A DNA stretch of 64,000 bases from assembly GCF_030817315.1 (NCBI RefSeq), contig NZ_JAUSZF010000001.1:3057001-3121000 (forward strand), given 5' to 3'. Position 1 is the first letter of the stretch. The number at the start of each line of letters is the position of its first letter. This document shows, piece after piece, positions 16,568 through 25,241 of the stretch. The DNA is from Sphingomonas faeni (GTDB taxonomy: Bacteria > Pseudomonadota > Alphaproteobacteria > Sphingomonadales > Sphingomonadaceae). Under the pieces are notes generated by a model. It searched no databases and was not told the DNA's origin. It saw nothing but the letters and a program-made list of their open reading frames with translations. The position numbers and the translations under genes were made by a program.

Positions 16568-17082
16568 CAGACGGTCATGTCGAGGTCGTCGCGCATCCCG
16601 GCCCCAACACGGAAAACGCGGGCGAGCACAAAGATCATTGCCACCGCGATCCAGCCGGTGAACGCTGGCGTCCACGTCGCGTGGTCCACGCCCATTTTGT
16701 CCAGCGCGTAGACGACGAGGCCCACGGCGAGATCGAGCAACTGGAGTATCAGTAGCGCCCAGCCGACCCGGCGCAGTCGATCGGCGTTGGCGACGACGAA
16801 GGGATCGCCGAGCCGAACCGTCAGCACGATCGCCGATAGCTCCGCGAGTATCCGATGCATCGCCACGGCAGCGAGGATGCCCAGCATGGCCATTCCCCTC
16901 ATCACAGCGACGATTCCTCCGGCATCACTGCCGGGATACTTGGTGAGCAGCCGCGCCGAAAAGGCGTCGCCAAATGCGAACGATACACCGATTGCCACGA
17001 CGAAAATGCCTGCGAGGAGCCAGTTTGCCCACGTGGCGACCCTCAACAAGCCGGTAGCAAGGCCTAGACCACGATCCTGCAT
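16567..17082 (-). CDS. DUF2975 family membrane protein
   Basis: 171 aa with four predicted membrane helices (NWLLAGIFVVAIGVSFAF, MAMLGILAAVAMHRI, VGWALLILQLLDLAVGLVVY and TGWIAVAMIFVLARVF). The LRLGDPF-like loop (here VRLGDPFVVANADRLRRVG) between helices 2 and 3 is the landmark of DUF2975. The start follows GGAGG at 17087-17091, which lies directly beside the 34-bp palindrome. Function unknown; the paired XRE gene suggests a membrane-tuned regulator module. Confidence 0.88.
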   Translation of the reverse strand: MQDRGLGLATGLLRVATWANWLLAGIFVVAIGVSFAFGDAFSARLLTKYPGSDAGGIVAVMRGMAMLGILAAVAMHRILAELSAIVLTVRLGDPFVVANADRLRRVGWALLILQLLDLAVGLVVYALDKMGVDHATWTPAFTGWIAVAMIFVLARVFRVGAGMRDDLDMTV

Positions 17083-17091
17083 AAACCCTCC

Positions 17092-17125
17092 TTATCGATA
17101 AACGATATACATCGTTTATCGATAA
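17092..17125. promoter_or_regulatory. Perfect 15-bp inverted repeat, likely operator of the XRE/DUF2975 operon
   Basis: TTATCGATAAACGAT (17092-17106), spacer ATAC, then its exact complement ATCGTTTATCGATAA (17111-17125). Each arm contains the smaller palindrome TTATCGATAA. The site lies one base upstream of the ribosome-binding site of the DUF2975 gene, in the leader or core promoter, where a bound repressor would block transcription. It is AT-rich against a GC-rich background and has no T-run, so a terminator is unlikely. Confidence 0.85.
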
Positions 17126-17328
17126 GCGGCAAGGATCTTATCTAAATCGCGATGAGGTGTTTTATTTTCGTAAAACACCATGGGTTCGGGAATGGCGGTG
17201 CCGCACTACGTCGGCGATCGCCATCAGCTTTCCCGAAAACCGCCTGTCCGCTTTCCTCCCATTCCAAACATCAGATCAACGCGAGACCGTCGCAAAATAG
17301 AGAAGCCCACAAGCCCAGAACTAACGCG

Positions 17329-17970
17329 TTACGACGCCTCGGCGATGAGCTTCTCCGCTGCCGGCGTGTTCCATTCAAAGCCGCCGGTCATCCGCCAGAC
17401 TTCCTTGCCCGCCGAATCGTAGAGGATCGTCGTTGGCAGGTTCGCCTGATAGGCGAGGCTGAGGCCGAGCTTCGGATCGAGGTACGGCTGCAACGTCGTG
17501 AACTTTTTCTCGGCGAAGAACGGCGTTACCTTCTCCGCGCCTTGCATGTCCTGGCTGACCGCGATCACCTGGACCTTGCCGGCCAGCGACTTGGCGGCGG
17601 CGTCGAGCGTCGGCATTTCGGCCACGCACGGCGCACACCAGGTCGCCCACAGGTTGAGCAGCAACGGCTTGCCCTTGAACGAGGCCAGCGTGACCGACTT
17701 GCCGTCGGGCGCGGTGAAGGCGACCGTCGGGCCGGTCTCGCCCTTGTGGCTGCGGTCGAGCTTTTCGGCGCTTGCGGCAGGGCCGGTGGCTTCGTCGGGC
17801 GCTGGCCCGGACGCGACCTCATCGGCGGACACGGTGTTCGCGGCGACGACGTTCGCTTGCTCCGGCGCGGGCGATTTCCTATCGCAGCCGGCGACCAGCA
17901 GGCCCATTCCCATAACGGCGGTGATCGGCCCAGACTTTAACAGCGAATTGAACACAGGACGCAAGACCAT
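17329..17970 (-). CDS. TlpA-family thioredoxin-like lipoprotein
   Basis: 213-aa extracytoplasmic thiol-disulfide protein. A lipobox LVAGC places the lipidated cysteine at residue 29. A Pro/Ala-rich linker follows, then a TlpA/ResA thioredoxin fold with the active site WATWCAPC and the cis-proline region NLPTTILYD. Such proteins reduce periplasmic disulfides, often for cytochrome c biogenesis or redox repair. The ATG (17970-17968) shares two bases with the divergent argH ATG (17969-17971) inside CCATGG, so the promoters of both genes must lie inside each other's coding region, unless a downstream start is used here. Confidence 0.9.
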   Translation of the reverse strand: MVLRPVFNSLLKSGPITAVMGMGLLVAGCDRKSPAPEQANVVAANTVSADEVASGPAPDEATGPAASAEKLDRSHKGETGPTVAFTAPDGKSVTLASFKGKPLLLNLWATWCAPCVAEMPTLDAAAKSLAGKVQVIAVSQDMQGAEKVTPFFAEKKFTTLQPYLDPKLGLSLAYQANLPTTILYDSAGKEVWRMTGGFEWNTPAAEKLIAEAS

Positions 17971-19369
17971 GGACGGTTCCAATTCGATGTGGGGTGGGCG
18001 GTTCGCCGAGGGGCCGGCAGCGGTCATGCGCGAGATAAACGCCTCCATTCCCTTCGACAAGCGGCTCTGGCAGCAGGATATTGCCGGCTCGAAGGCGCAT
18101 GTCGCGATGCTCGGCAAGCAGGGCATCGTCTCGGCCGAGGATGCGGCGACGATCTCGGCAGGCCTCGACACGGTAGCCGCGCATTATGCCGAGCACGGCG
18201 TCGAGGAGGATCTGGTCCTCGAGGACATCCACATGCAGACCGAGGCGCGGCTGGCCGATGCGATCGGACCGGTCGCCGGCCGCCTGCATACCGCGCGCTC
18301 GCGCAACGATCAGGTCGCGACCGATTTCAGGCTCTGGGTGCGCGATGCGATCGACCAGGCGCTGGCCGCGCTCGCCGGGTTCCAGGCCGCGTTGCTGACC
18401 CGCGCGGAAGAGCATGCGGCGAGCGTCATGCCCGGCTTCACGCACTTGCAGTCCGCCCAGCCGGTTACGCTCGGGCATCACCTGATGGCGTACCACGCGA
18501 TGATCTCGCGCGACGTCGGGCGGTTTGCCGATGCCCGCGCAAGAATGAACCGGTCGCCGCTCGGCTCGGCCGCGCTCGCGGGCACGGGCTTTCCGATCGA
18601 CCGCGAGATGACCGCTGCTACGCTTGGCTTCGACGGACCGATGACCAATTCGCTCGACGGCGTCAGCGACCGCGATTTCGCGATCGAGTATCTCACCGCC
18701 GCGACGCAGACTTCGCTCCACCTGTCGCGTCTCGCCGAGGAGTTCGTGCTGTGGGCGTCGCAGCCGTTCGGCTTCGTCGCGCTCAGCGATCAATGGTCGA
18801 CCGGCAGCTCGATCATGCCGCAGAAGCGCAATCCCGATGCGGCCGAGCTGGTGCGCGGGCATGCCGGGCGTATCCTCGGCTGCATGACCGCGCTGATGGT
18901 GACGATGAAGGGCCTGCCGCTCGCCTATTCGAAGGACATGCAGGACGACAAGCCGCCGGTGTTCGAGGCGCACGACCTGCTCGCGCTGTCGATCGCGGCG
19001 ATGACCGGGATGGTCGAGAGCGCGACGTTCCGCACCGATCGGATGCGCGGCCTGGCCGAGAGCGGCTTTGCGACCGCGACCGATCTCGCCGACTGGCTGG
19101 TGCGCGAGGCGGGGTTGCCGTTCCGCGAGGCGCATCATGTGACGGGGCGCGCGGTGAAGCTGGCGGAGGAGCGCAAGGTCGCGCTCGATGCGCTGCCGAT
19201 CGAGGACCTGAAGGCAATCGATGCGCGGATCGACGAACGCGTGTACGGCGTGCTCTCGGTCGACGCGTCGGTCGCCAGCCGGACCAGCTTCGGCGGCACC
19301 GCGCCCGACAATGTGCGTGCTGCGATCCGTGCGGCGCGTGCCGAGACGGCGGGGGGAGAGACGGCATGA
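17969..19369 (+). CDS. argH: Argininosuccinate lyase
   Basis: 466-aa enzyme of the last step of arginine synthesis, splitting argininosuccinate into arginine and fumarate. The fumarase/aspartase superfamily signature [12 protein letters not shown] is present with the catalytic serine loop, along with the N-terminal MWGGRF and TARSRNDQV motifs and the histidine region [12 protein letters not shown]. Length is usual. The start at 17969 gives the conserved opening and overlaps the divergent tlpA-like start. It is followed by a small lipoprotein gene overlapping by 4 bases (ATGA), then lysA. Confidence 0.97.
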   Translation: MDGSNSMWGGRFAEGPAAVMREINASIPFDKRLWQQDIAGSKAHVAMLGKQGIVSAEDAATISAGLDTVAAHYAEHGVEEDLVLEDIHMQTEARLADAIGPVAGRLHTARSRNDQVATDFRLWVRDAIDQALAALAGFQAALLTRAEEHAASVMPGFTHLQSAQPVTLGHHLMAYHAMISRDVGRFADARARMNRSPLGSAALAGTGFPIDREMTAATLGFDGPMTNSLDGVSDRDFAIEYLTAATQTSLHLSRLAEEFVLWASQPFGFVALSDQWSTGSSIMPQKRNPDAAELVRGHAGRILGCMTALMVTMKGLPLAYSKDMQDDKPPVFEAHDLLALSIAAMTGMVESATFRTDRMRGLAESGFATATDLADWLVREAGLPFREAHHVTGRAVKLAEERKVALDALPIEDLKAIDARIDERVYGVLSVDASVASRTSFGGTAPDNVRAAIRAARAETAGGETA

Positions 19370-19620
19370 AACGGCTTTTTGGCATCGTGGGATTGGCACT
19401 GGCTCTGTCGGGGACCCTGTCGGGTTGCGGCGCGGCGGACGGGCTCGTCCCGGCGGAGGGCAAGACACTCCCGGTCGCGCCCTATGGTGCGAAAACGCCG
19501 CCGACTCCCGCGCAGTTGCTGACCCCGACCACGCAGCAACGCCCGCAGCGCAGCGACGAGCTGCTCACCACGTCCCAGCCGCGCCGCAGCGACGAGTTCG
19601 ACCTGCCGCCGCCGAATTGA
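19366..19620 (+). CDS. Small lipoprotein upstream of lysA (LptM-like)
   Basis: 84 aa with a lipoprotein signal ([21 protein letters not shown], lipobox LSGC) and a Pro/Gln-rich tail with the repeated word RRSDE. In many proteobacteria the short lipoprotein LptM (YifL/LppL), which helps maturation of the LptD outer-membrane translocon, sits directly upstream of lysA. The order here is the same, and GCG after the lipobox fits. The tail is longer than in enteric LptM. The start overlaps argH by 4 bases. Identity rests on synteny and general features. Confidence 0.7.
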   Translation: MKRLFGIVGLALALSGTLSGCGAADGLVPAEGKTLPVAPYGAKTPPTPAQLLTPTTQQRPQRSDELLTTSQPRRSDEFDLPPPN

Positions 19621-19631
19621 AGACCTGAACC

Positions 19632-20894
19632 ATGGATCATTTCGCCTATCGTGACGGTGTCATGCACGTCGAGGACGTCGCCTTGCCGGCGATCGCCGAG
19701 GCTGTAGGGACGCCTGTCTACGTCTATTCGACCGCCACCTTCCGCCGTCATGCGCAGGTGTTTCGCGACGCACTGAAGGGCGCCGGGCGCGTACATCTGG
19801 CCTATGCGATCAAGGCGAATCCGAACGTCGCGGTGCTGCGCGTGCTCGCCGACGAAGGGTACGGCGCCGACGTCGTGTCGGCTGGCGAGATGCAGCGCGC
19901 GCTTGCGGCCGGTATTCCAGCTTCGGACATCGTGTTCTCCGGCGTCGGCAAGACGCGTCGCGAACTGGCGCAGGCACTCGACGCGGGGATCGGCCAGTTC
20001 AATCTCGAGCTGGAGGAGGAGGGCGAAGTCCTCGCCGCGCTCGCGCATGCTCGCGGCCAACGCGCGCCGGCGGTGCTGCGGGTGAACCCCGACGTCGATG
20101 CCGGCACGCACGCGAAGATTTCGACGGGTCGCAAGGAGAACAAGTTCGGCGTGCCGATCGATCAGGCCGTCGCGATGTTCGACCGCCTGTCGCAGCATGA
20201 CGGCCTCGATCTGCGCGGCGTCGCGATCCACATCGGCAGCCAGCTCGCCGACCTCGCACCGCTCGAAGCCGCCTACGCGCGGATCGGCGAACTGGTCGCG
20301 GAACTGCGTGCTGCGGGTCACACGATCACCCACGTCGATCTCGGCGGCGGTCTCGGTGTGCCGTACAAGCCCGGCGACGTGCTGCCGAGTCCGGCCGAGT
20401 ATGGCGCGATGGTCGCGCGCGCGACGGCCGATTGGGATGTCGAACTGATGTTCGAGCCCGGTCGCGTGATCGCGGGCAATGCCGGCGTGCTGCTGACCGA
20501 GGTGATCTGGGTGAAGCCCGGCGTCGTCAATCCGTACGTGATCGTCGACGCGGCGATGAACGACCTCGCGCGCGTCGCGATGTACGATGCGTATCACGAT
20601 TTCGTCGCGGTCGAGCCGAGCGGCGAGCGGATGACCGCGAACATCGCCGGACCGGTGTGCGAGACCGGCGACACCTTCGCGATGGGCCGCGATATCGACG
20701 TGGTGAAGTCGGGCGATCTCGGCGTGTTCCGCACCGCGGGCGCATATGGCGCGACGATGGCCTCGACCTACAACAGCCGCGCGCTGGTGCCCGAGGTGCT
20801 GGTCGATGGCGACCGGTTCGCGGTGGTCGCCGATCGCATCCACCCGGAGACGATCCTGGCCGCCGAGCGCGTGCCGGAATGGCTCAAGCGGTGA
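19632..20894 (+). CDS. lysA: Diaminopimelate decarboxylase
   Basis: 420-aa PLP enzyme converting meso-diaminopimelate to lysine. The PLP lysine lies in HLAYAIKANPN, the glycine-rich phosphate loop in VDLGGGLGVPY, and the substrate-binding region is EPGRVIAGNAG with a C-terminal PVCETGDTF (catalytic Cys) and GAYGATMAS. Length is normal. It begins 12 bases after the lipoprotein gene and ends inside the start of the siroheme-synthase-like gene (16-base overlap). Confidence 0.97.
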   Translation: MDHFAYRDGVMHVEDVALPAIAEAVGTPVYVYSTATFRRHAQVFRDALKGAGRVHLAYAIKANPNVAVLRVLADEGYGADVVSAGEMQRALAAGIPASDIVFSGVGKTRRELAQALDAGIGQFNLELEEEGEVLAALAHARGQRAPAVLRVNPDVDAGTHAKISTGRKENKFGVPIDQAVAMFDRLSQHDGLDLRGVAIHIGSQLADLAPLEAAYARIGELVAELRAAGHTITHVDLGGGLGVPYKPGDVLPSPAEYGAMVARATADWDVELMFEPGRVIAGNAGVLLTEVIWVKPGVVNPYVIVDAAMNDLARVAMYDAYHDFVAVEPSGERMTANIAGPVCETGDTFAMGRDIDVVKSGDLGVFRTAGAYGATMASTYNSRALVPEVLVDGDRFAVVADRIHPETILAAERVPEWLKR

Positions 20895-21775
20895 CATCGC
20901 CCGCTCCGTTGCCCTCCCCGTTACCCCCCCCGCTACAAAGCCTGCCGCTGTTCGTCAGGCTGGCGGGGCGCCCGGTAATCCTGCTGGGAGATGGCGAGGC
21001 GGCGGATGCGAAACGTCGGTTGCTCGATCGTGCGGGCGCGGACGTGGTCGGCGAGGATGCGGCGGCGGCTTTGGCGATCGTCGCGATCGACGACGAGGAC
21101 GAGGCGCTGGCGGCGGTCGCGCGGCTGAAGGCGCGGGGGATACTGGTCAACGCGGTCGATCGCTCGGCGCTGTGCGACTTCACGCTGCCGGCGATCGTCG
21201 ACCGCGCGCCGGTGCTGATCGCGATCGGGACGAGTGGCGTGTCGGCGGGACTCGCCGCGGCCCTGCGGCAGCGGCTGGAGGCATTGATCCCATCCGATCT
21301 CGGCAAACTCGCGCTGGCGTTGCAGGCCGCGCGCGGTGCGCTGCGCAAACGCTGGCCCGACATGGCGGAGCGCCGCCGAGCGCTGGCGACGGCGATGGCG
21401 GCAGGCGGCATGCTCGACCCACTCTCGCCGACGCATGATGTCGACGCATGGCTGTCCACCCCAGACTCCCCTCCCTGGAAGGGAGGGGCAGGGGGTGGGT
21501 CGGCCGCTGATGTCCACGCCGACTCCCAACCAGCCGACTCAACCCTTCCCTTCCAGGGAGGGGAGCAGGTCTCGATCCGCCTGATCTCCACCGACCCCGA
21601 CGACCTCACCCTGCGTCAGGCCCGAGCGCTCGCCAGTGCCGACCGGGTGTATCACCGCCCCGACGTGCCCGCGGCGATCCTCGACCGCGCGCGCGCAGAT
21701 GCCGCGCGGCTTTGCGAGGCAATGCCGGCCGACCCCGGCACCGGCCTGTCGGTCGATGTCGAGATCGCGCTGTGA
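20879..21775 (+). CDS. Siroheme-synthase-like protein carrying a palindromic repeat in frame
   Basis: 298 aa. Residues about 18-175 match the N-terminal module of CysG/Met8 (precorrin-2 dehydrogenase/sirohydrochlorin ferrochelatase): LPLFVRLAGRPVILLGDGEA, VNAVDRSALCDFTLPA and IAIGTSGVSAGLAAALRQ. Residues about 232-298 (STDPDDLTLRQARALASADR) look like a cut-down start of the uroporphyrinogen-III methyltransferase module. Between them, residues about 196-231 are encoded by a complete family-D palindromic repeat read through in frame, giving a Gly/Pro/Ser-rich linker. The start ATG overlaps lysA; GTG at 20891 is an alternative. Enzyme activity of this truncated layout is uncertain. Confidence 0.8.
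   Translation: MAQAVTSPAPLPSPLPPPLQSLPLFVRLAGRPVILLGDGEAADAKRRLLDRAGADVVGEDAAAALAIVAIDDEDEALAAVARLKARGILVNAVDRSALCDFTLPAIVDRAPVLIAIGTSGVSAGLAAALRQRLEALIPSDLGKLALALQAARGALRKRWPDMAERRRALATAMAAGGMLDPLSPTHDVDAWLSTPDSPPWKGGAGGGSAADVHADSQPADSTLPFQGGEQVSIRLISTDPDDLTLRQARALASADRVYHRPDVPAAILDRARADAARLCEAMPADPGTGLSVDVEIAL
21467..21565. repeat. Palindromic repeat, family D, inside a coding sequence
   Basis: Left arm CCCCTCCCTGGAAGGGAGGG and right arm CCCTTCCCTTCCAGGGAGGG flank a centre of about 55 bases. The same family occurs intergenically at 52290-52396. Here it lies inside the siroheme-synthase-like frame, adds about 33 codons and introduces no stop. Confidence 0.9.
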
Positions 21776-22725
21776 GCGGCTTCGCGTTCCGGATCGTCGA
21801 TGGGAAAGCGACTCGCATCGACGTCAAGGAAGCGCTTACCTGCACCGCCGACCTCGTCTGGGTGCATCTGTCGACCACCGCCGAGCATGCGCAGGCGTGG
21901 CTCCGCGACGAGGCCAAGCTGCTCGACTATGTCGTCGACGCGCTGACCGCGACCGAGACGCGGCCGCGCTGCGAGGCGGTCGGCGACGGCGCGTTCGTCA
22001 ACCTTCGCGGGCGGTCGAAGGAGGAACTCGACACTTCAGACATGCTTGCCTCGGTGCGGATCTGGGCGGTGAAGGGTCGCGTATATTCCGTCACGCGGAA
22101 GCCGTTGATCGCGGTCGCCGAGGTCGAGAAGATGGTCGAGCGCCACGAGGTGCGCGATCCGGGCGACCTGATCGCTGCGTTCGCCACCGCGATCACCACC
22201 GATCTCGATCCCGACGTGGCGACGCTCGGCGACGAACTCGACGATTGCGAGGAACAGCTCGACGCCAACCGCGTGTTCGAACTGCGCCGCACGGTCAGCA
22301 GAGTGCGGGTGGCGGCGATCGGCTACAAGCGCTTCCTCAGTCCGCAACGCGCCGCGCTGGAGAAACTGGCGGCGCTACCGGGCGACTGGCTGGCCGACGA
22401 CGACCGACTGCATCTCGCGGCGGCGGCGGACCGCGCCGCGCGGATGGCGGAGGAACTCGAATCGATCCGCGAACGCTCTGCGCTGATCCACGAGACGCTG
22501 ACCGACCTGCGCGCGGAACAGATCGACAATCGCTCGCTGATCATCTCGATCGCGGCGATGGTGTTCTTGCCATTGAACTTCATCACCAGCCTATACGGCA
22601 TGAACGTAAAACCCCTGCCCTATGCCGAGGAGCCCTGGGCGTTCGATGCGATCGCGGCGGCCTGCGTCGTGATCGCGGTGGGCGTGATCGGGTATTTCAC
22701 CGCCCGTCACTGGTTCCGTCGGTAG
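21772..22725 (+). CDS. ZntB/CorA-type divalent metal transporter
   Basis: 317-aa member of the CorA superfamily. A soluble cytoplasmic N-terminal domain (about 1-255) with long helices (VRVAAIGYKRFLSPQRAALE) is followed by two C-terminal membrane helices and the YGMN selectivity signature in LNFITSLYGMNV. ZntB proteins carry zinc with protons, and CorA carries magnesium; the family resemblance (DLVWVHLSTTAEHAQAWL start) is nearer ZntB. The GTG start overlaps the preceding stop as GTGA. Confidence 0.9.
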   Translation: MSGFAFRIVDGKATRIDVKEALTCTADLVWVHLSTTAEHAQAWLRDEAKLLDYVVDALTATETRPRCEAVGDGAFVNLRGRSKEELDTSDMLASVRIWAVKGRVYSVTRKPLIAVAEVEKMVERHEVRDPGDLIAAFATAITTDLDPDVATLGDELDDCEEQLDANRVFELRRTVSRVRVAAIGYKRFLSPQRAALEKLAALPGDWLADDDRLHLAAAADRAARMAEELESIRERSALIHETLTDLRAEQIDNRSLIISIAAMVFLPLNFITSLYGMNVKPLPYAEEPWAFDAIAAACVVIAVGVIGYFTARHWFRR

Positions 22726-23217
22726 CGACTATGCGGCGCCGGTGGTCCGCGAAGCCTGAGCGAGCGCGTCCGGTCGGATTTTCCCGGAAACGCATGGCTG
22801 TCAGGCCTGCAGAACCAAGTCCGCTTCGTGTCGACGCAAGACGGCACGCGCATTGATCTGTTCGACGACGGGGATTGCTCGCTGTTCGCACTCGGCACCA
22901 CGGGCATGATCGCGGCTCGGTGCAGGGAATGCAGAACCGATCATGATCCGCGGGCATACAGATAGAGTGCCGTATGGCGATCCGCGTGCGATGAACGACT
23001 GGATGTTCTCGTCCGGTCGCGCCGAGGCGACGGCGGCTGTTGTCGGGTGGCGCGCGGGAGGAGTGGTTCGAGCGCATCGCAGACGTCGCCGACCGCGTAC
23101 CGCGGATCGTGAAAGGTCCCGCCGATAAGCGCAATCGTCGCGTTGCGATCACTATGTTCTATCGCCGGGACTGTTCGCTAAGTAACGGCATTGCGCTCTT
23201 GAGCTTTGGGTAAAAAA
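22726..23217. other. Gap with degenerate sequence left of the IS1595-type element
   Basis: No intact gene. Short open stretches (for example around 22800-22960) look like decayed coding DNA but I cannot assign them. The last bases (23212-23217) are an A6 run abutting the left inverted repeat of the insertion element. Confidence 0.4.
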
Positions 23218-23262
23218 GGCGTTGTTATATTTCGCGTACCCGCCCGCAAAAGGGGGTGCTAA

Positions 23263-24124
23263 GTGAGTAGCGCCCGTTACCAGCCACGTGCCTTGTTCGG
23301 CGGGCCTCTTCTGGGGGACCGTGCCTCGCGTTTTATATTCACTGACGAGGCGGGCATCTCTGCCCCAGAGCCACATACAGTTGTCGCTGCGCTGATTGTT
23401 GATGCTGATAAACAGCTTGTCATGTCTGAGGCTCTAGTAAACGAAGTCATGGGCGAAATCCCGCAGGACCTCGATGACTTCACTTATAGCGCTAAGGCAG
23501 TATGGGGGAGATTCAAGAGCGCAAACCTTGTGGTCGATTTCCGACCGTTTGCGGTTTCTCACCCATTTAATGTCTGTTCCAAGGATGTGCGGAATACCTC
23601 TTGCGATAGCTAGTGTTCCTAGACGAGTTTTGAGTGATACTTTTCCGGACCTTGTAGAGAGGGCGCGCTGGCATCATCTTAGAGCCTTCGGTGATTGTAT
23701 GGCAAAAGCTGACGCGCATATACGCCAGAATGGGCACCCGCAGGAAGTCGCAACTATAGTTGCTGAGCACTCCGAAAAGCCGGAACGGCAAGCGATGCGT
23801 GCCGCAATGGATGTATATCGGGAGGGATTCCGACTCAAATCGGAATATCATACCCCAGGAATTGCAGACCGTAAACGGGGATATTCTACCGGAAACCTAG
23901 AATTTCGTATATCAAGGATAAGAGACACGATACACTTTGTTCTTAAAGGAAAGGAACCGTTAGTTGATGTAGCTGACGCGTGTGCTTTTGGTTTCCGTGC
24001 GTGGCTCAGAGGCGATAAGTTTGGATCGCAGTACCTATCAGCGATCGGTCTACCAGAAACGCAAATGGCCGCTGAGTTATGGAGGCACTCTGGTGGGTGC
24101 AACTGTTATTCGCCTCCTCGCTGA
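23263..24124 (+). pseudogene. DUF3800 gene interrupted by a frameshift
   Basis: The first part (23263 to about 23505) encodes FIFTDEAGIS, VVAALIVDADKQ and DFTYSAKAVWG, the acidic start of DUF3800, a putative RNase-H-like domain often carried by mobile elements. The frame then changes at a G5 run (23504-23508) into DSRAQTLWSISDRLRFL and continues to a stop at 24122-24124 with IADRKRGYS and LVDVADACAFGFRAW. Removing one G restores a single protein of about 286 aa. The cause could be a real inactivating slip or a sequencing error. It is AT-rich and lies within the IS1595-type element, converging on the transposase. Confidence 0.75.
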
Positions 24125-24267
24125 TCAATTCTATAGCAAACCATTTTATCCAGTGCCTCTTCGGCCTCGGCTGGTCTTAGTTCGCCAGCGGCGATCAGTT
24201 TTTCGACTTCGGCTCGAAATCTTGCGCTCTGCTCGGTTTGATTTTCGATGTTTTTCTTTTTCGGCAT
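24106..24267 (-). CDS. 53-aa charged ORF coupled to the transposase gene
   Basis: Its ATG (24267-24265) overlaps the transposase TAA (24269-24267) as TAATG, so it is translationally coupled. The product starts MPKKKNIENQ and is strongly charged and helical (FRAEVEKLIAAGELRPAEAE). Its 3' end overlaps the end of the convergent DUF3800 gene by 19 bases. Position inside the inverted repeats marks it as an element passenger. Function unknown; no family recognised. Confidence 0.6.
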   Translation of the reverse strand: MPKKKNIENQTEQSARFRAEVEKLIAAGELRPAEAEEALDKMVCYRIDQRGGE

Positions 24268-25187
24268 TATTTCGCACCAGCTGTTTGATAAGTGAGCCTC
24301 TTGCCAACGATACCCGCCAGCATTGCATCGGCGCGGTCAGCATCATTATAACCGGTGGCACTGCGGTTCGTGTAACGGAACTCGAACTCAGCGACGTAAC
24401 GGTGCAGATGCTTCTTCTGGCAATGCTGATAAACGCCCTTCATGCCACGCTTGAAGATCGAGAACGCACCTTCGATGGTGTTAGTGTGGATCAACGGGTT
24501 CGCATAATCGACGTACTGTCCAGTGCTGTGGCGGGTGAAGCCGTGATCAGCAAACTCGCTACCAAGGGCGCGATATTGGCTCGCCTCGTCGGTCATCACA
24601 ATCGCTTCCGCGGCGATGTTGTCGCGCAAGATCGGGAGCAGATCGGCGGCTTTGAGGCTTTCGACCACCATGCTGCGCTGACGCCCGGTGCTGCGGTCGA
24701 TCAGCGAGAGAATCTTGTACTTGTGGGCGTCATCACGGCCCTTTTTGACGCCCTCGGGCTTGATGGTGCGGTCATGGCCGATGAAGGTTTCATCAATTTC
24801 GACAATGCCGCCATCCGATCCAAACGGGGAGAAGCCGCCAGAACGCATTGCTTCGCGAATACGGTGTGACATGAACCAAGCGGTCTTGAGGGTAACGTCC
24901 AAGATCCTATGAAGCTGGTCGCTCGAAATACCCTTCTTACTACCGGCGATAAGATAAATCGCTTGAAGCCATACGTTCATCGTAACATGCGACGCTTCAA
25001 AGATGGTGCCAACCTTCACCGTGAAACGTTTGCGGCACTGGTAGCACTTGTAGGTACCAATGCGGGTGCTCTTACCCTGCATCTTGCTGATGCGTTCGAC
25101 GCCGCCACAGTGAGGGCACACCGGGCCATTCGGCCAAATACGCGTTTCGATGTAAGCGTAAGCGGCTTCTTCGGTGTGAAAGTGCGC
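24267..25187 (-). CDS. IS1595-family transposase
   Basis: An N-terminal zinc ribbon CPHCGG...CYQCRKRF is followed by a DDE-type core: IVEIDETFIG (first Asp), AIVMTDEASQY (second Asp) and TIEGAFSIFKRGMKG (Glu/Asn region). This is the ISXO2-like transposase pattern of IS1595. Homologous residues appear to extend upstream of the GTG at 25121 (WPNGPVCPHC preceded by HFHTEEAAYAYIETR), but an in-frame TAG lies directly before that stretch and no ATG/GTG/TTG is available in it. I give the open frame; translation may begin at GTG 25121 (284 aa) or the N-terminus may be damaged. Confidence 0.88.
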   Translation of the reverse strand, partial: AHFHTEEAAYAYIETRIWPNGPVCPHCGGVERISKMQGKSTRIGTYKCYQCRKRFTVKVGTIFEASHVTMNVWLQAIYLIAGSKKGISSDQLHRILDVTLKTAWFMSHRIREAMRSGGFSPFGSDGGIVEIDETFIGHDRTIKPEGVKKGRDDAHKYKILSLIDRSTGRQRSMVVESLKAADLLPILRDNIAAEAIVMTDEASQYRALGSEFADHGFTRHSTGQYVDYANPLIHTNTIEGAFSIFKRGMKGVYQHCQKKHLHRYVAEFEFRYTNRSATGYNDADRADAMLAGIVGKRLTYQTAGAK

Positions 25188-25241
25188 TGACTATTCTTTA
25201 TACCTACGCTTTTACGTGGGTACGTCAAGTATAATAACGCC

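Larger units (their letters stand above)
23218..25241. mobile_element. IS1595-family-type insertion element with passenger genes
   Basis: Imperfect terminal inverted repeats are visible. The left end from 23218 reads GGCGTTGTTATATTTC then GCGTACCC. The right end, complemented from 25241, reads GGCGTTATTATACTTG then ACGTACCC, 20 of 24 identical. Inside are an IS1595-like transposase, a 53-aa ORF coupled to it, and a DUF3800 gene in opposite orientation reading inward from the left end. Both ends abut A-runs (A6 left, A7 right), consistent with an AT-rich target. An exact 8-bp duplication cannot be proven because of the homopolymer. The interior is visibly richer in A+T than the flanks. Total 2,024 bp. 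Confidence 0.8.

Noticed and set aside
17879..19468. 529-codon open frame antisense to argH
   Set aside because: Shadow frame; argH signature motifs prove the plus strand.
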